NCBI GenBank assembly: GCA_963806145.1
Contig: CAWDXD010000028.1
Span: 1 to 64,000 of the forward strand
Source: DASXKD01 sp963806145
GTDB lineage: Bacteria > Actinomycetota > Actinomycetes > Streptosporangiales > Streptosporangiaceae
DNA: 64,000 nt
Reading direction: 5' to 3'
Shown in pieces: positions 49,225-57,795 of the stretch. The notes under the pieces were generated by a model that saw nothing but the letters and a program-made list of their open reading frames with translations, made no database searches and was not told the origin of the DNA. Both the position numbers and the translations under genes were made by a program. Position 1 is the stretch's first letter. Every line of letters starts with the position of its first letter.

Positions 49225-50247
49225 ATGCTGGGCAGCGAGGAGTTCGCGCGGCTGACCGAGCCGTTCCGGCCCGAGTTGCTGGCGCACTGCTACCGGATGC
49301 TCGGTTCGGTCTACGACGCCGAAGACCAGGTGCAGGAGACCCTGGTCCGGGCCTGGCGGTCCTACAGCGATTTCCAGGGCAGGTCGTCGCTGCGTACCTG
49401 GCTGTACCGCATCGCGACCAACGCCTGCCTGCGCGCGATCGAGAACCGCGCCCGGCGGCCGCTGCCCTCGGGCCTGGGCGCTCCGGGCGATGACCCGGAC
49501 GGCGCGCTTGCCCCCGTCCTGCCGGAGGTCCGGTGGCTGCAGCCGATCCCGGACGCGCTGATCCGCCCCGGCCCGGCCGACCCGGCGGCGGTCGCGGTGT
49601 CCCGGGAGAGCGTGCGGCTGGCGCTGGTCGCCGCGCTGCAGTACCTGCCCGGCCGGCAGCGGGCCGTGCTGATCCTGCGGGACGTGCTCGGCTGGCACGC
49701 GGCCGAGGTCGCCGATCTGCTCGGGATCACGCCGCCCGCCGCGAACAGCCTGCTGCAGCGGGCCCGGGAGCGGCTGCGGCAGGTGTCCCCGGGCACGGAC
49801 GAGGTCCGCGAACCGGCAGAATCCGGCCAGCGGGCGCTGCTCGACGCCTACGCCGAGGCGTTCAGTAACGCAGACGTCGGCGCGCTCACCAAACTGCTGC
49901 GCGAGGACGCCGAGCTGGAGATGCCGCCGCAGCCGACCTGGTTCGCCGGCCGGGAGCAGGTCGGGCGGTTCCTCGCCTCGCGGGTGCTCACCGAGCCCGG
50001 CAGGTTCGCGATGACCGGAATCGCCGCCAACGGCCAGCCCGCGCTCGCGGCCTACCTGCGCGGAGACGACGGCCTGCACCGGGCGCACGCGATCCAGGTG
50101 CTGACGTTCAGCGACGCCGGCATCGGCAGGATCGTCTCATTCAACGACGCCGGCCTGTTCCCCATGTTCGGCCTCCCCGGCGTCGCTCCGCCGGGCGCCG
50201 GTTCCGTCATCCCGGGTGGCCGTGCCGCTGCCGGGCCAGGAGCGTGA
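49225..50247 (+). CDS. ECF sigma factor with SnoaL-like C-terminal domain
   Basis: A 340-aa protein. Region 2 is RPELLAHCYRMLGSVYDAED, then QVQETLVRAWRSYSDFQGRS; region 4 is LQYLPGRQRAVLILRDVLGW with HTH AEVADLLGITPPAANSLLQR. The last 140 residues form an NTF2/SnoaL-like domain (ALLDAYAEAFSNADVGALTK) as in the SigJ/SigG-type ECF sigmas that lack an anti-sigma gene and use this domain for self-control. Start ATG with GGAGGG eight bases before; two GTGs just upstream are alternatives. The 3' end overlaps the next gene by 41 bases. Confidence 0.9.
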   Translation: MLGSEEFARLTEPFRPELLAHCYRMLGSVYDAEDQVQETLVRAWRSYSDFQGRSSLRTWLYRIATNACLRAIENRARRPLPSGLGAPGDDPDGALAPVLPEVRWLQPIPDALIRPGPADPAAVAVSRESVRLALVAALQYLPGRQRAVLILRDVLGWHAAEVADLLGITPPAANSLLQRARERLRQVSPGTDEVREPAESGQRALLDAYAEAFSNADVGALTKLLREDAELEMPPQPTWFAGREQVGRFLASRVLTEPGRFAMTGIAANGQPALAAYLRGDDGLHRAHAIQVLTFSDAGIGRIVSFNDAGLFPMFGLPGVAPPGAGSVIPGGRAAAGPGA

Positions 50248-50569
50248 CCAGCCGCTCGATGAGGCCGCCAGGGATGGGCTCATGCAGCGGGAACCGCAGC
50301 GTGCCCTTGCCCGCCAGGTAGGGCGCGAGTTCGGCCGCGAAGGCGGGATCCGCGTCGGGCACCGGGTACAGGGAGATGTGGTGCTTCCAGGCCGCGAACT
50401 GCACCAGGCTCTTGCCGTTGAGCGTCATGGCAGGGATCTGGTAGCTGATCGTCTCGCCGGCTTCAGGAACGACGCTGAGAATCCGGCGCCGCACCTCCCG
50501 CAGGACAGCCTGAACATCTTCTGGAAACGAGCCGATGTACTCCTCGACCGTCCGCCACTGCCCTGCCAT
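50207..50569 (-). CDS. DUF1801 / YdhG-like protein
   Basis: A 120-aa protein with VEEYIGSFPEDVQAVLREVR, AGETISYQIPAMTLNGKSLV and WKHHISLYPVP as the conserved blocks of the DUF1801/YdhG family (B. subtilis YdhG is proposed as an iron chaperone). The C-terminal GTLRFPLHEPIPGGLIERLV helix is also typical. Its last 41 bases lie inside the 3' end of the convergent sigma gene. Start ATG; ribosome site weak. Function here is unknown. Confidence 0.87.
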   Translation of the reverse strand: MAGQWRTVEEYIGSFPEDVQAVLREVRRRILSVVPEAGETISYQIPAMTLNGKSLVQFAAWKHHISLYPVPDADPAFAAELAPYLAGKGTLRFPLHEPIPGGLIERLVTLLARQRHGHPG

Positions 50570-50754
50570 AAGCCAGTCTCCCGCTGCGCCGGCCCGGCTG
50601 CCGGCCCGCCCTCGGCTGAAGACTACGGCCAGTGGCCATCATCGAGCCCTGATCCGCCCCGAAATCCGGCCCAACCAACGGCCTGCCTGTGGCGTCTTAG
50701 CTGTAAGCAGGCTGGGGTACCACCTGCAGGGCCCGAAAGATGGGGGACTCATTG

Positions 50755-51864
50755 ATGAGAGTTTCATTCGGCCGGGCGGTGGTGCTCGCCGCTCTTCCCG
50801 CAGTGCTTGTCGCGCTCGGGGCGGGCAGCGCCTCGGCGGAGCCCGCGAGCGGGAATCCGCCGCCGCCGAAGGGGTTCGAGGCGGACTCGGCCAGTTTCGT
50901 ATCGGCGCAGACAGGGTTCGTGCTGGGCACTCGCCACTGCAGCGAACTGCCGTGCAAGGCGCTGCTGCAGAAGACAGTCAACGGCGGCAAGACCTGGACC
51001 TCGGTGCCCGCGCCTGCGGTATCGCTGGTCCCGCCGTTTAACGGCCCGCCGCTGTCGGACGTAAGCACGGTACGGTTCGAGAACGCCAGCGACGGCTGGC
51101 TGTTCAACCCCGGCCTGTGGGCCACCACCGACGGCGGCCGGCAGTGGCACCGGGTGTCCCTGCCCGGCCAGGTCATCGCGGTGGCCGCGTCGGACGGGGT
51201 AGTGTTCGCCGCGGCCGAACCGGGCAACGGTGGCCTCGGCCAGGCCAAGCTCTACCAGAGCCAGGTCGGCACGGCCAGGTGGACCCGAGTCGCCGGGGTG
51301 GCACCGGCCGACGCGCTGACGGTGTCCGGCCATTCGGTCTGGGCCGGCATCGCGCCGGCCATGTCGACGTCCACCGACGGTGGCAAGCACTGGTCCAAGC
51401 TGTCGTTCAGCTGCCCGCCCGATGCCCCGGACGCCACCGCAGTGGCGGCCGCGTCGCCGGCCAACGTCGCACTGGACTGCACCAACCCATCGGACCCGCA
51501 GCCCGGCGTCAGCCCCAAGTATGTCTTCACCTCGGCCAACGGCGGACGCACCTTCCACCTGGCCGGGCGCCCTGGCGATTCGGGCAATGTCGGCCTGATA
51601 GCCATGCCGCCCGGAAATCCGCAGGTGATCACGCTGACCGCCACCAGTGGCGCCAGTTACCTGTACCGGTCGGCGGACAGCGGCAAGACCTGGCGGATGG
51701 CCACGTACTTCGACGGTGGCCTCGGATTCCGTGACCTGGCCTACGCCTCCGCCAGCACCGGCTACCTGATCCACTTCAGCGGCGGCCCGGTCATCGCCTA
51801 CGGCAAGGGGCTGATGAAGACCACGGATGCCGGCGCAAGCTGGAAGAGCATGCCCATCCCCTGA
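50755..51864 (+). CDS. Secreted BNR/WD40-like repeat protein
   Basis: A 369-aa exported protein. The ATG gives a classical signal peptide MRVSFGRAVVLAALPAVLVA ending ASA-E; an ATG five codons earlier is also in frame. The mature part has repeated Ser/Asp-box strands such as TVNGGKTWTSV, TTDGGRQWHRV, STDGGKHWSKL, SADSGKTWRMA and TTDAGASWKSM, so it folds as a beta-propeller like sialidases and photosystem-assembly HCF136-like proteins. Catalytic sialidase Arg residues are not evident. It ends 11 bases before a perfect palindromic terminator. Confidence 0.87.
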   Translation: MRVSFGRAVVLAALPAVLVALGAGSASAEPASGNPPPPKGFEADSASFVSAQTGFVLGTRHCSELPCKALLQKTVNGGKTWTSVPAPAVSLVPPFNGPPLSDVSTVRFENASDGWLFNPGLWATTDGGRQWHRVSLPGQVIAVAASDGVVFAAAEPGNGGLGQAKLYQSQVGTARWTRVAGVAPADALTVSGHSVWAGIAPAMSTSTDGGKHWSKLSFSCPPDAPDATAVAAASPANVALDCTNPSDPQPGVSPKYVFTSANGGRTFHLAGRPGDSGNVGLIAMPPGNPQVITLTATSGASYLYRSADSGKTWRMATYFDGGLGFRDLAYASASTGYLIHFSGGPVIAYGKGLMKTTDAGASWKSMPIP

Positions 51865-51875
51865 CCCGATCCGGG

Positions 51876-51911
51876 GCATCCAGCCACCTGCCCGGGCAGG
51901 TGGCTGGATGC
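51876..51911. terminator. Perfect 36-bp palindrome, bidirectional terminator
   Basis: Positions 51876-51893 are exactly complementary in reverse to 51894-51911 (core CCTGCCCGGGCAGG), a palindrome without mismatch. It sits between the stop codons of two convergent genes, the right place for a shared terminator. The hairpin is GC-rich and lacks a T-tract, as is common in actinomycetes. Confidence 0.75.
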
Positions 51912-52310
51912 TCACCGAGCGGGGATCCGCACACCCGCCCTGGTGCACTCGTCGCGGAGGAGGGCTAGAGCGATCGGCGCGACGCCCGTGTGGTCGATGT
52001 CCCTGACGGCGGTCCGGGCGTCTGCCGCCATCCGGGGGGCGGCGGCGACGTGATCCGCGATGCGCCGGAGCGCCGGGATGTCCGGGACCCCCTGGTTGCG
52101 GGCGAGGTCGTCGCGAAGTTGCCGGCAGGCTTGGGACCTGGTGAGCGTGAACGGCGCGGCTGCGGTGGCGTCCGGGCGGGCTGGTGCCTGCTGGACCGGT
52201 GACTGCCGAGCAGGTGGCTGCCGGGCCGGTGCCTGTGGCGCCCCGCCGCAGCCTGCGGCCAGCGCCACGGTGGCCACCGTGACCAGCAGTACCTTCATCC
52301 GGAGCGTCAC
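51912..52310 (-). CDS. Small putative lipoprotein
   Basis: A 132-aa exported protein: MKVLLVTVATVALAAGCGG is a signal with a lipobox LAAGC. A Pro/Gln/Ala-rich linker (APARQPPARQSPVQQAPARP) leads to a small helical domain with two Cys (RSQACRQLRDDLARNQ and RDECTRAGVRIP). The GTG start overlaps the stop of the SRPBCC gene by GTGA; an ATG four codons on gives a neater signal peptide. I recognise no family. Confidence 0.75.
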   Translation of the reverse strand: MTLRMKVLLVTVATVALAAGCGGAPQAPARQPPARQSPVQQAPARPDATAAAPFTLTRSQACRQLRDDLARNQGVPDIPALRRIADHVAAAPRMAADARTAVRDIDHTGVAPIALALLRDECTRAGVRIPAR

Positions 52311-52759
52311 GCCGGGCGGTGCTCGCGCGCGTACGCATCGAGCCGGCCGAGTTCATCGGTAAGGATGGCGCGCATCATCCGTGGTGCGAACATGCGTTCA
52401 AGCATGCCGCCGATCCCGCCGGCGCCGTCCCACGTGCTGTGGATCTGGACTCGCGACGCGCCGCCCTCCGGGGCGACCGTGAACGTGGTGACCGCGCTTG
52501 AGCCTGCGTCGGACTCGGTGAGCACCCGGCCAGGTTCGGGCTCGGCCACCGTTACCCGGTGCTCGCTGGTCTGCCCGCCCACCGTCAGCTTGTACCGCGT
52601 GACGGTGCCCGCGCCCACGCCGCCGGACTCCACCTGGAAGTCCGAGAACGCCGGGGGCAGGAAACGCGGGTGGTGCTCGCGCATGTCCGCGATATAGCGG
52701 TAGACCCTGTCGGCAGGCGCATCAACCGTCCGTTCCGCGGAGACCTGCATCCTTGCCAT
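52307..52759 (-). CDS. SRPBCC-family (polyketide cyclase/START-like) protein
   Basis: A 150-aa helix-grip protein. VSAERTVDAPADRVYRYIAD at the N-terminus, the beta-strand series (VTRYKLTVGGQTSEHRVTV, TFTVAPEGGASRVQIHSTW) and the C-terminal helix MMRAILTDELGRLDAYA are typical of SRPBCC lipid- or ligand-binding domains. It is the first gene of a two-gene unit with the lipoprotein, which overlaps its stop. Confidence 0.87.
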   Translation of the reverse strand: MARMQVSAERTVDAPADRVYRYIADMREHHPRFLPPAFSDFQVESGGVGAGTVTRYKLTVGGQTSEHRVTVAEPEPGRVLTESDAGSSAVTTFTVAPEGGASRVQIHSTWDGAGGIGGMLERMFAPRMMRAILTDELGRLDAYAREHRPA

Positions 52760-52909
52760 GCGGCCTGTCTACCACAGCCAGATGCGCTCACACCGCGCCG
52801 TGCACCCCCGCTGGCGCGCCGTACCAGGTGATCGCCGGGTCAGGGCTCAGGGGTGAGGATGTCGTGGACCGGCTCAGGTTCGCCCAGGCTGGTAGCCGTG
52901 GTCCCGCGG

Positions 52910-53527
52910 TCAGAACGCAATGAACGGCAGGCGCACGCCAGCGGGTTCGGCAATCACCTGGGCGTCGGCCGGTGCCTCCTGCTTGAGGCGCTCGGCCAGA
53001 GCCGCGGCGTCGTCGTCGCTGTTAGCGCCCACGATGAGGAACTTCCAGCGCCGCACCACCGGATAGCCCTCGCCCTGCAACTTGTGGGCAAGCTCGACTG
53101 CCTCTCGATGCGAAGGCAATTCGACCCGGGCCTGCCAGTGCGCGGACCCGGCGGCCAGGGAGTCGGCGGTTTCCGCCTCTTCCAGCCGCTGGTGCTCGGC
53201 CTGGCGCTCGGCCTCGGTCCGCGGCATCGCGATGTCCGGGCTCCGCCACTCCTCTTCGACCGGATGCCAGCGGTCTACCGCGAACTCTGCCTCGATGCCC
53301 AGTTGGCCAAGCACCTCGCGAGCGGTCCGCTCAGCTTCGCTCGCGGCAAGCTCGGTGCCTGCGTACAAGAAGATCTGCGAGTCACCGGCGCCGACAACCA
53401 CGTTGTGCCCGAGCCTGCGGCGGACGTCTTGTTCCACCTCCTGCTCGGAGAAGGATTGCCGCGCCTGCTCAACGTTTGCCTGGCCGCTCAGCGATATCGT
53501 CACGCGCCAGTCGGTGCTGTCCGTCAC
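52910..53527 (-). CDS. Conserved actinobacterial hypothetical protein
   Basis: A 205-aa soluble protein starting at GTG (TDSTDWRVTISLSG). It has two similar alpha/beta halves: VTISLSGQANVEQARQSF with IFLYAGTELAASEAERTAREV, and WQARVELPSHREAVELAHKL with KFLIVGANSDDDAAALAERL. The halves look like two ferredoxin-like (ACT-like) repeats. I recognise the type as a recurring actinobacterial hypothetical but know no function. The ribosome site is weak. Open frame extends further upstream without domain sequence. It is divergent from a VOC gene 91 bases away. Confidence 0.75.
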   Translation of the reverse strand: MTDSTDWRVTISLSGQANVEQARQSFSEQEVEQDVRRRLGHNVVVGAGDSQIFLYAGTELAASEAERTAREVLGQLGIEAEFAVDRWHPVEEEWRSPDIAMPRTEAERQAEHQRLEEAETADSLAAGSAHWQARVELPSHREAVELAHKLQGEGYPVVRRWKFLIVGANSDDDAAALAERLKQEAPADAQVIAEPAGVRLPFIAF

Positions 53528-53617
53528 GGGCGCGACTCTAGCGCAGCCGAAGGACCGATGAGTTCCGGTGCCCGGACCGGTCGAAGCTGGAACAGCCTGA
53601 CCGCAAGGAGGCAGAGC

Positions 53618-54010
53618 ATGACGACCACGACGGCAACAGGGATCCGCGGGATCAGCCTGGTGTGCGTGCCAACGCCCGACCAGGACAAGGCGATCGAGTT
53701 CTACGAGTCGCTCGGTTTCGAGAAGCGCACCGACACGCCGTTCGGCGGGGGCTACCGCTGGGTGGAGGTGTACCCGCCGGAAGGATCGGCCGGAATCGCG
53801 CTGGCGCCGCCGCCGCCCGGCACCGAGTTCAAGGCGGCCGAGACCGGGATCACGCTGACTACCAGCGACATCGACGCCACGCACGCCGCATTGAAGTCCC
53901 GCGGGATGGATGTCGACGCCGAGGTGGCGCGGATGGGTGACCCGGTTCCGCCGATGTTCTGGGTGCGGGACCCCTCCGGCCACACGCTGATGGTGGTCGC
54001 GCAGCCCTGA
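53618..54010 (+). CDS. VOC-superfamily protein
   Basis: A 130-aa glyoxalase/bleomycin-resistance-like protein. SLVCVPTPDQDKAIEFYESLG opens the first module and FWVRDPSGHTLMVVAQP closes the second with the conserved DPSG turn and Val in place of a terminal Glu ligand. The loss of the acidic ligand suggests binding rather than metal catalysis. Start ATG seven bases after AAGGAGG. It is the third VOC protein in the window. Confidence 0.87.
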   Translation: MTTTTATGIRGISLVCVPTPDQDKAIEFYESLGFEKRTDTPFGGGYRWVEVYPPEGSAGIALAPPPPGTEFKAAETGITLTTSDIDATHAALKSRGMDVDAEVARMGDPVPPMFWVRDPSGHTLMVVAQP

Positions 54011-54111
54011 ACGCCCAGGCCCGGCGCGCCCCGCCCAACGCGGGGGCGAGCACGGCACGGCCGGGCCGGTTTACGCTGGCGTTAGACCTGACGAGCCGGA
54101 GGGCGAGGAGG

Positions 54112-54561
54112 ATGGCAGGCACCGTGGATCCACGCAGGAGATGGGATACCGACGACCGGTTCACCGGGGCAGCCGATGCCAGCGCCTTCGCCGTGGCCGT
54201 CGAGGAACTGGCGGGCCTGGCCCGGCGCCCGGGCTGGGTTGCCGAGGAGCCCGAGGTCCACCTGGTCCCGCACCTGCGCGGCGCCCAGGTGGCCGGGCTC
54301 CGGCTGTCCGGCTGGCACACCGGGGAAGGCGGCGTGCTGGACGCCGTCGCCGAGTACCGGGCCGGGGAAAGCCGCGGCGACCTGCGGCGGCAGGCGTGGG
54401 CGCTGCTCGGGACGATCGCCGAGCCAGCGGCCAGCGTGCGCGAGCGCGCCGACGGTGACAGCGTCATATTCGAGGTCGTGACCGGCATCCCCGACGGTGG
54501 TCACTTCGCCAGCCACGGTCACACGGTGCGGCTCACGCTCCGCCAGGCGAGCGCCCCCTAG
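54112..54561 (+). CDS. Hypothetical protein, 149 aa
   Basis: A small soluble protein with a start ATG behind GAGGAGG. FTGAADASAFAVAVEELAGLA forms a helix, VHLVPHLRGAQVAGLRLSGW and VIFEVVTGIPDGGHFASHGH are beta-rich. The terminal part HTVRLTLRQASAP suggests a closing strand. I do not recognise a family. It converges with dtd, 16 bases apart. Confidence 0.65.
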   Translation: MAGTVDPRRRWDTDDRFTGAADASAFAVAVEELAGLARRPGWVAEEPEVHLVPHLRGAQVAGLRLSGWHTGEGGVLDAVAEYRAGESRGDLRRQAWALLGTIAEPAASVRERADGDSVIFEVVTGIPDGGHFASHGHTVRLTLRQASAP

Positions 54562-54577
54562 CTCCGCGCCTGGTCCT

Positions 54578-55003
54578 TCACATCTCCAAGATGAGCGTGA
54601 CCGGCCCGTCGTTGACCAGGCTGACCTGCATGTCAGCACCGAAGACGCCGGTCTCGACCCGGGCACCCAGCGCCCGCAGACAGGAGACCACCGCGTCGAC
54701 GAGCGGCCCGGCGACCGGGCCGGGCGCGGCGCCCTGCCAGCTGGGACGGCGCCCCTTCCGCGTGTCGGCGTAGAGCGTGAACTGACTGATGACCAGCAGC
54801 GGGGCTGCCGTATCGGAGCAGGAAAGCTCTCCTTTCAAGATGCGGAGCCCCCAGAGCTTGGCGGCCAGCTTCGCTGCCGTCTGCGGCGTGTCCTCGTGGC
54901 TGGCACCGACGAGGACCAGCAGGCCCGGCTCACCGATGGCACCCACGACCTGCTCGCCCACGGCCACGCTGGCCTGGCTTACCCGCTGTACCACCGCTCG
55001 CAC
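54578..55003 (-). CDS. dtd: D-aminoacyl-tRNA deacylase
   Basis: A 141-aa cytoplasmic proofreading enzyme that hydrolyses D-aminoacyl-tRNA (and glycyl-tRNA-Ala). It starts MRAVVQRVSQASVAV and carries both active-site motifs: SQFTLYAD (family SQFTLxxD) and NDGPVTLILEM with the Gly-cis-Pro dipeptide that excludes L-amino acids. Length is typical. A hairpin lies just upstream, so it is probably transcribed on its own. Confidence 0.96.
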   Translation of the reverse strand: MRAVVQRVSQASVAVGEQVVGAIGEPGLLVLVGASHEDTPQTAAKLAAKLWGLRILKGELSCSDTAAPLLVISQFTLYADTRKGRRPSWQGAAPGPVAGPLVDAVVSCLRALGARVETGVFGADMQVSLVNDGPVTLILEM

Positions 55004-55014
55004 CTGGGCACCCC

Positions 55015-55050
55015 CTCGCCTGACGGCCCCGTTGTTTGCCGTCAGGCGAG
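55015..55050 (-). terminator. Hairpin terminator after the AhpD-like gene
   Basis: Two 13-base perfect inverted arms, 55015-55027 (ctcgcctgacggc) and 55038-55050, are separated by a 10-base loop. The hairpin lies downstream of the AhpD-like gene and upstream of dtd on the same strand, the expected place of an intrinsic terminator. Confidence 0.65.
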
Positions 55051-55173
55051 TGTGTCAGGTGGCTACGGCAGGTTCCATTTCCGGCCGGCGGCCATGGCGG
55101 GACACCAGGTGAGCCTGGTGCCCCCGCACGGTCATGTGCTGCGTGTGCAGCCCGGCTGCGCCGGTCCACAGTG

Positions 55174-55647
55174 TTAGCCCCACTGCCCGGGCTGGTAGTC
55201 GCCGGCGGGCTGCCGGGTGATGACGTTCATGCGGTTGTAGGTGTTGATGAGGCCGATCAGGCACACCAGGGCGGCGAGCTGGTCGTCGTCGTAGTGCTTG
55301 GCCGCGTTCGCCCAGGCGTCGTCGGTCACGCCACCGGCGGCATCGGCGATGCGGGTGCCCTGCTCGGTGAGTTCCAGGGCGGCCCGCTCGGCCTCGGTGA
55401 AGACGGTGGCCTCCCGCCACACCGCGACCAGGTTGAGCCGCTGCTGGCTTTCCCCGGCGTGCAGGGCGTCCTTGGTGTGCATGTCGGTGCACATGCCGCA
55501 GCCGTTGATCTGGCTGGCCCGCAGCTTGACCAGTTCCTGCGTCGCCGCTGGCAGGGACGAGCCGGTCAGGACCGCGCCCGCCGAGTTGATGTGCTTCGCG
55601 AAATTCATCGCGATGGTGTTGTCGAAGTAGCTGAGCCGGGCGTCCAT
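55174..55647 (-). CDS. AhpD-like / carboxymuconolactone decarboxylase-family protein
   Basis: A 157-aa helical protein with the redox motif INGCGMCTDMHTKDAL (CxxCxxxH) and the flanking ELVKLRASQ and WREATVFTEAERAALELTE helices, the standard pattern of this peroxidase-like family. DDQLAALVCLIGLINTYNRM closes the fold. The ATG (MDARLSYFD) is set by AAGGAGA upstream; 22 open codons before it are non-domain. It is a different subfamily from the AhpD-like gene at 40627. Confidence 0.92.
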   Translation of the reverse strand: MDARLSYFDNTIAMNFAKHINSAGAVLTGSSLPAATQELVKLRASQINGCGMCTDMHTKDALHAGESQQRLNLVAVWREATVFTEAERAALELTEQGTRIADAAGGVTDDAWANAAKHYDDDQLAALVCLIGLINTYNRMNVITRQPAGDYQPGQWG

Positions 55648-55806
55648 GGGTTGTCTCCTTACCGTTGTTGCGGTTACACCCCTCTGACACCGCGGCACGG
55701 CGCCACGTGACATCAGGCAGGGGTGATGCGCGTCACGGCCCGGGCCGGTAGTACGACGGCCGGCTCGCGGCGGCGGCGATGGCCGCGCCGCCGAGTTCGG
55801 CGATGG

Positions 55807-56610
55807 TCAGCCCGTTCCCGCCGGGGCCTGCATGGTGAGCACCGTCCACGCGCCGACGCAGATCCGGTCCCCGTCGTGGAGCGGAACGCGGACGCCAGCA
55901 ACGATCTCGCCGGTGTTGACGATCGTGCCGTTCGCGGAACCCGGATCGAGGACGGCCCAGGTGCCGTCCGGCTCCGCGATCAGCACGGCGTGCAGGTGGG
56001 ATACCCCGGGGTCGGCGGGCGGGCCGGTCAGGTCGATCTCCGGCTCGAGCCCGCGCGATACGCTGCGCCGGCCGATGCGCATCTCCCGGCCGGTGAGCCG
56101 GAAGCGGCGCTCCGGGCAGTACCCGGGGAACTCGATCGACGCGGCGTCCGGGCCCCCCGCGGCGATCACGCTGTCGTAGTAGGCGCGGTCCGCGGTGACC
56201 ACGGCCGCCCACCCCGCCTCGGTGCCCGGCGCGGCATCGGCGCCTGATCCGGCTGCGGAGCCCGTTACACCGGCCGGGCCCGCAGTGGCATCCGCACCGG
56301 CACCCGGGCCCGCGCTGCCCGGCCCGGCCGCGCCATCTCCGGAACCAGGCGCGGCGGCCGCGGCGACCGGGGCCGGCTGCCGGGCCGTCCCCGAGGCGAA
56401 GTTGAACCCGCAGACCTCGCAGAACTGGCCGGTCCGTGCCGCCCCGCACCGCGGGCAGGGCTCGGCAGAGACCGTGGGTGGCGCGGGGGCCACGGCGGGG
56501 GACGACGCGCCGGGCGAGGACCCAGGCGCCGCGGGCCCGTTCATCCGCATCCCGCACACGTCGCAGAAATCGGTGCTGGCAGAGTCGTGGCCGCTAGGAC
56601 AGGTCGGCAT
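55807..56610 (-). CDS. Zinc-ribbon and FHA-domain phosphothreonine-binding protein
   Basis: A 267-aa signalling protein. Two Cys4 zinc ribbons lie at the N-terminus (CPSGHDSASTDFCDVCG and CPRCGAARTGQFCEVCG). A long Ala/Gly/Pro-rich linker follows, then an FHA domain with the phosphothreonine-binding loop: MRIGRRSVSRGLEPEIDL, VSHLHAVL (SxxH) and LDPGSANGTIVN. FHA domains dock on phosphorylated Thr made by Ser/Thr kinases. It lies 47 bases downstream of a PP2C phosphatase gene with similar zinc ribbons, so the two form one operon. A kinase gene is not in the window. Confidence 0.92.
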   Translation of the reverse strand: MPTCPSGHDSASTDFCDVCGMRMNGPAAPGSSPGASSPAVAPAPPTVSAEPCPRCGAARTGQFCEVCGFNFASGTARQPAPVAAAAAPGSGDGAAGPGSAGPGAGADATAGPAGVTGSAAGSGADAAPGTEAGWAAVVTADRAYYDSVIAAGGPDAASIEFPGYCPERRFRLTGREMRIGRRSVSRGLEPEIDLTGPPADPGVSHLHAVLIAEPDGTWAVLDPGSANGTIVNTGEIVAGVRVPLHDGDRICVGAWTVLTMQAPAGTG

Positions 56611-56657
56611 GCCGCCTCACTTACTTCTATTCGTTCTGTGAGATTTCCACGGTGAAA

Positions 56658-57689
56658 TCAGTGCTCATCGGCAGCTTTCCCCTCGGGTGCGGGTGCCGTG
56701 GGCCGGTAGGGGGCCACGACCGCCGTGATGTTGTCCATGCCACCGGCCTCGAGCGCGAAGCTGACCAGTGCCGCGGCCGTGCCCAGCGGGTCGGTCAGCG
56801 CCCCGGGCAGGGCCAGCTCGGCCAGTTCCGCGGCACCGGGCCGGTAGTTCCACAGGCCGTCGGAACACAGCAGCAGGACGCCGGGGCCGGGCGGGGTGAA
56901 CGTGGCCACGTGCGGCTCGCCGCCGCCCGCATCGGCGCCGATCCAGCCGGTCACCACGTGTGCGCCGGGCAGCGCCATCGCGTCGTCCTCGGACACCAGG
57001 CCGGCCGCGACCATCTCGCCGGCCAGCGAGTCGTCGGTGGTCAGCCGCTTGGCCTCGGAACCTGGCCCGGCCCCGAGCCAGTAGGCGCGGCTGTCACCCA
57101 GCCAGCACAGCGTCGCGGCCTCGCCGGTCAGCACCGCGGAGACGAACGTGGCCGATGGTGCGTCCCCGGGCCCGGGCTCATCCAGGCCGGCCAGCGCCTG
57201 CTGCGCCGCGGCGACCGCGGCCCGGGAGGTTTCGGGCAGGTCCGCTTCCTCCCGCACGCCGGCCAGCAGCACCCGGACCGCCGCCTCGACGGCGGCCAGG
57301 GACGCCTCGTCCGCGCGCCGTGAGCTGGAGACCCCATCACAGACCACGGCCAGCGCGACCGGGCGGCCGGCCTGTTCCGCGGTCGCGAGCGCCATGGCGT
57401 CCTCGTTCCGCCGGTGCCGCAGGCCCTTGTCGGTGACCCCGGCCAGCAGCCCGAGATCCAGCTCGACGTGGTCACGGCCAGAGGGCATCTTGCGTCCGCA
57501 GGATTCGCAGTAGCCGTCCGCGCTGATCTGCGCCGAGTGGCAGGCGGGGCACTCGCTGGCCGGCGCGGGCGCGTCGCCGCTGACCGCCGCCGGGGCAAGT
57601 TCGGCGCGGCAGGCCTCGCAGAAGTTGTCCGTGGCGCTGACCGCCCGGCCGCAGTTCGGGCACGCCGCGGTCCCCGGGCCGGTGGTCAT
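56658..57689 (-). CDS. PP2C-family Ser/Thr phosphatase with N-terminal zinc ribbons
   Basis: A 343-aa protein: two zinc ribbons (CPNCGRAVSATDNFCEAC and CPACHSAQISADGYCESCG), then a PP2C domain. The metal-binding Asp/Glu residues are in GLRHRRNEDAMAL, VVCDGVSSSRRADEAS (DG pair), LCWLGDSRAYWL, and LLLCSDGLWN with MDNITAVV. It would remove phosphates placed by Ser/Thr kinases and oppose the FHA protein's ligand formation. The ATG overlaps in frame with the end (VRPRTWV stop) of the broken cyclase-ATPase gene upstream as ATGA, indicating original translational coupling. Confidence 0.92.
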   Translation of the reverse strand: MTTGPGTAACPNCGRAVSATDNFCEACRAELAPAAVSGDAPAPASECPACHSAQISADGYCESCGRKMPSGRDHVELDLGLLAGVTDKGLRHRRNEDAMALATAEQAGRPVALAVVCDGVSSSRRADEASLAAVEAAVRVLLAGVREEADLPETSRAAVAAAQQALAGLDEPGPGDAPSATFVSAVLTGEAATLCWLGDSRAYWLGAGPGSEAKRLTTDDSLAGEMVAAGLVSEDDAMALPGAHVVTGWIGADAGGGEPHVATFTPPGPGVLLLCSDGLWNYRPGAAELAELALPGALTDPLGTAAALVSFALEAGGMDNITAVVAPYRPTAPAPEGKAADEH

Positions 57690-57715
57690 ACCCAGGTCCT
57701 CGGGCGGACGGTGTT

Positions 57716-57795
57716 GGCCGCCTCGACCAGCTCGATCCGGCGGCGCCGGTCCGGTGCCAGCCGGGCCTGAGCCCGGTAGCCTGCGCTCCAGGCCG
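57716..57795. repeat. Repeat A, copy 1 (80 bp)
   Basis: Nearly identical to 58006-58084, differing by one extra base in a GTAGCC/GTACC step. It encodes on the minus strand the C-terminal end of the broken regulator (RAQARLAPDRRRRIELVEAA). It abuts copy 1 of repeat B. Confidence 0.9.

Noticed and set aside
50764..52356. 530-codon minus-strand open frame
   Set aside because: Antisense to the BNR-repeat protein, which has a signal peptide and five repeat boxes; the shadow has none.
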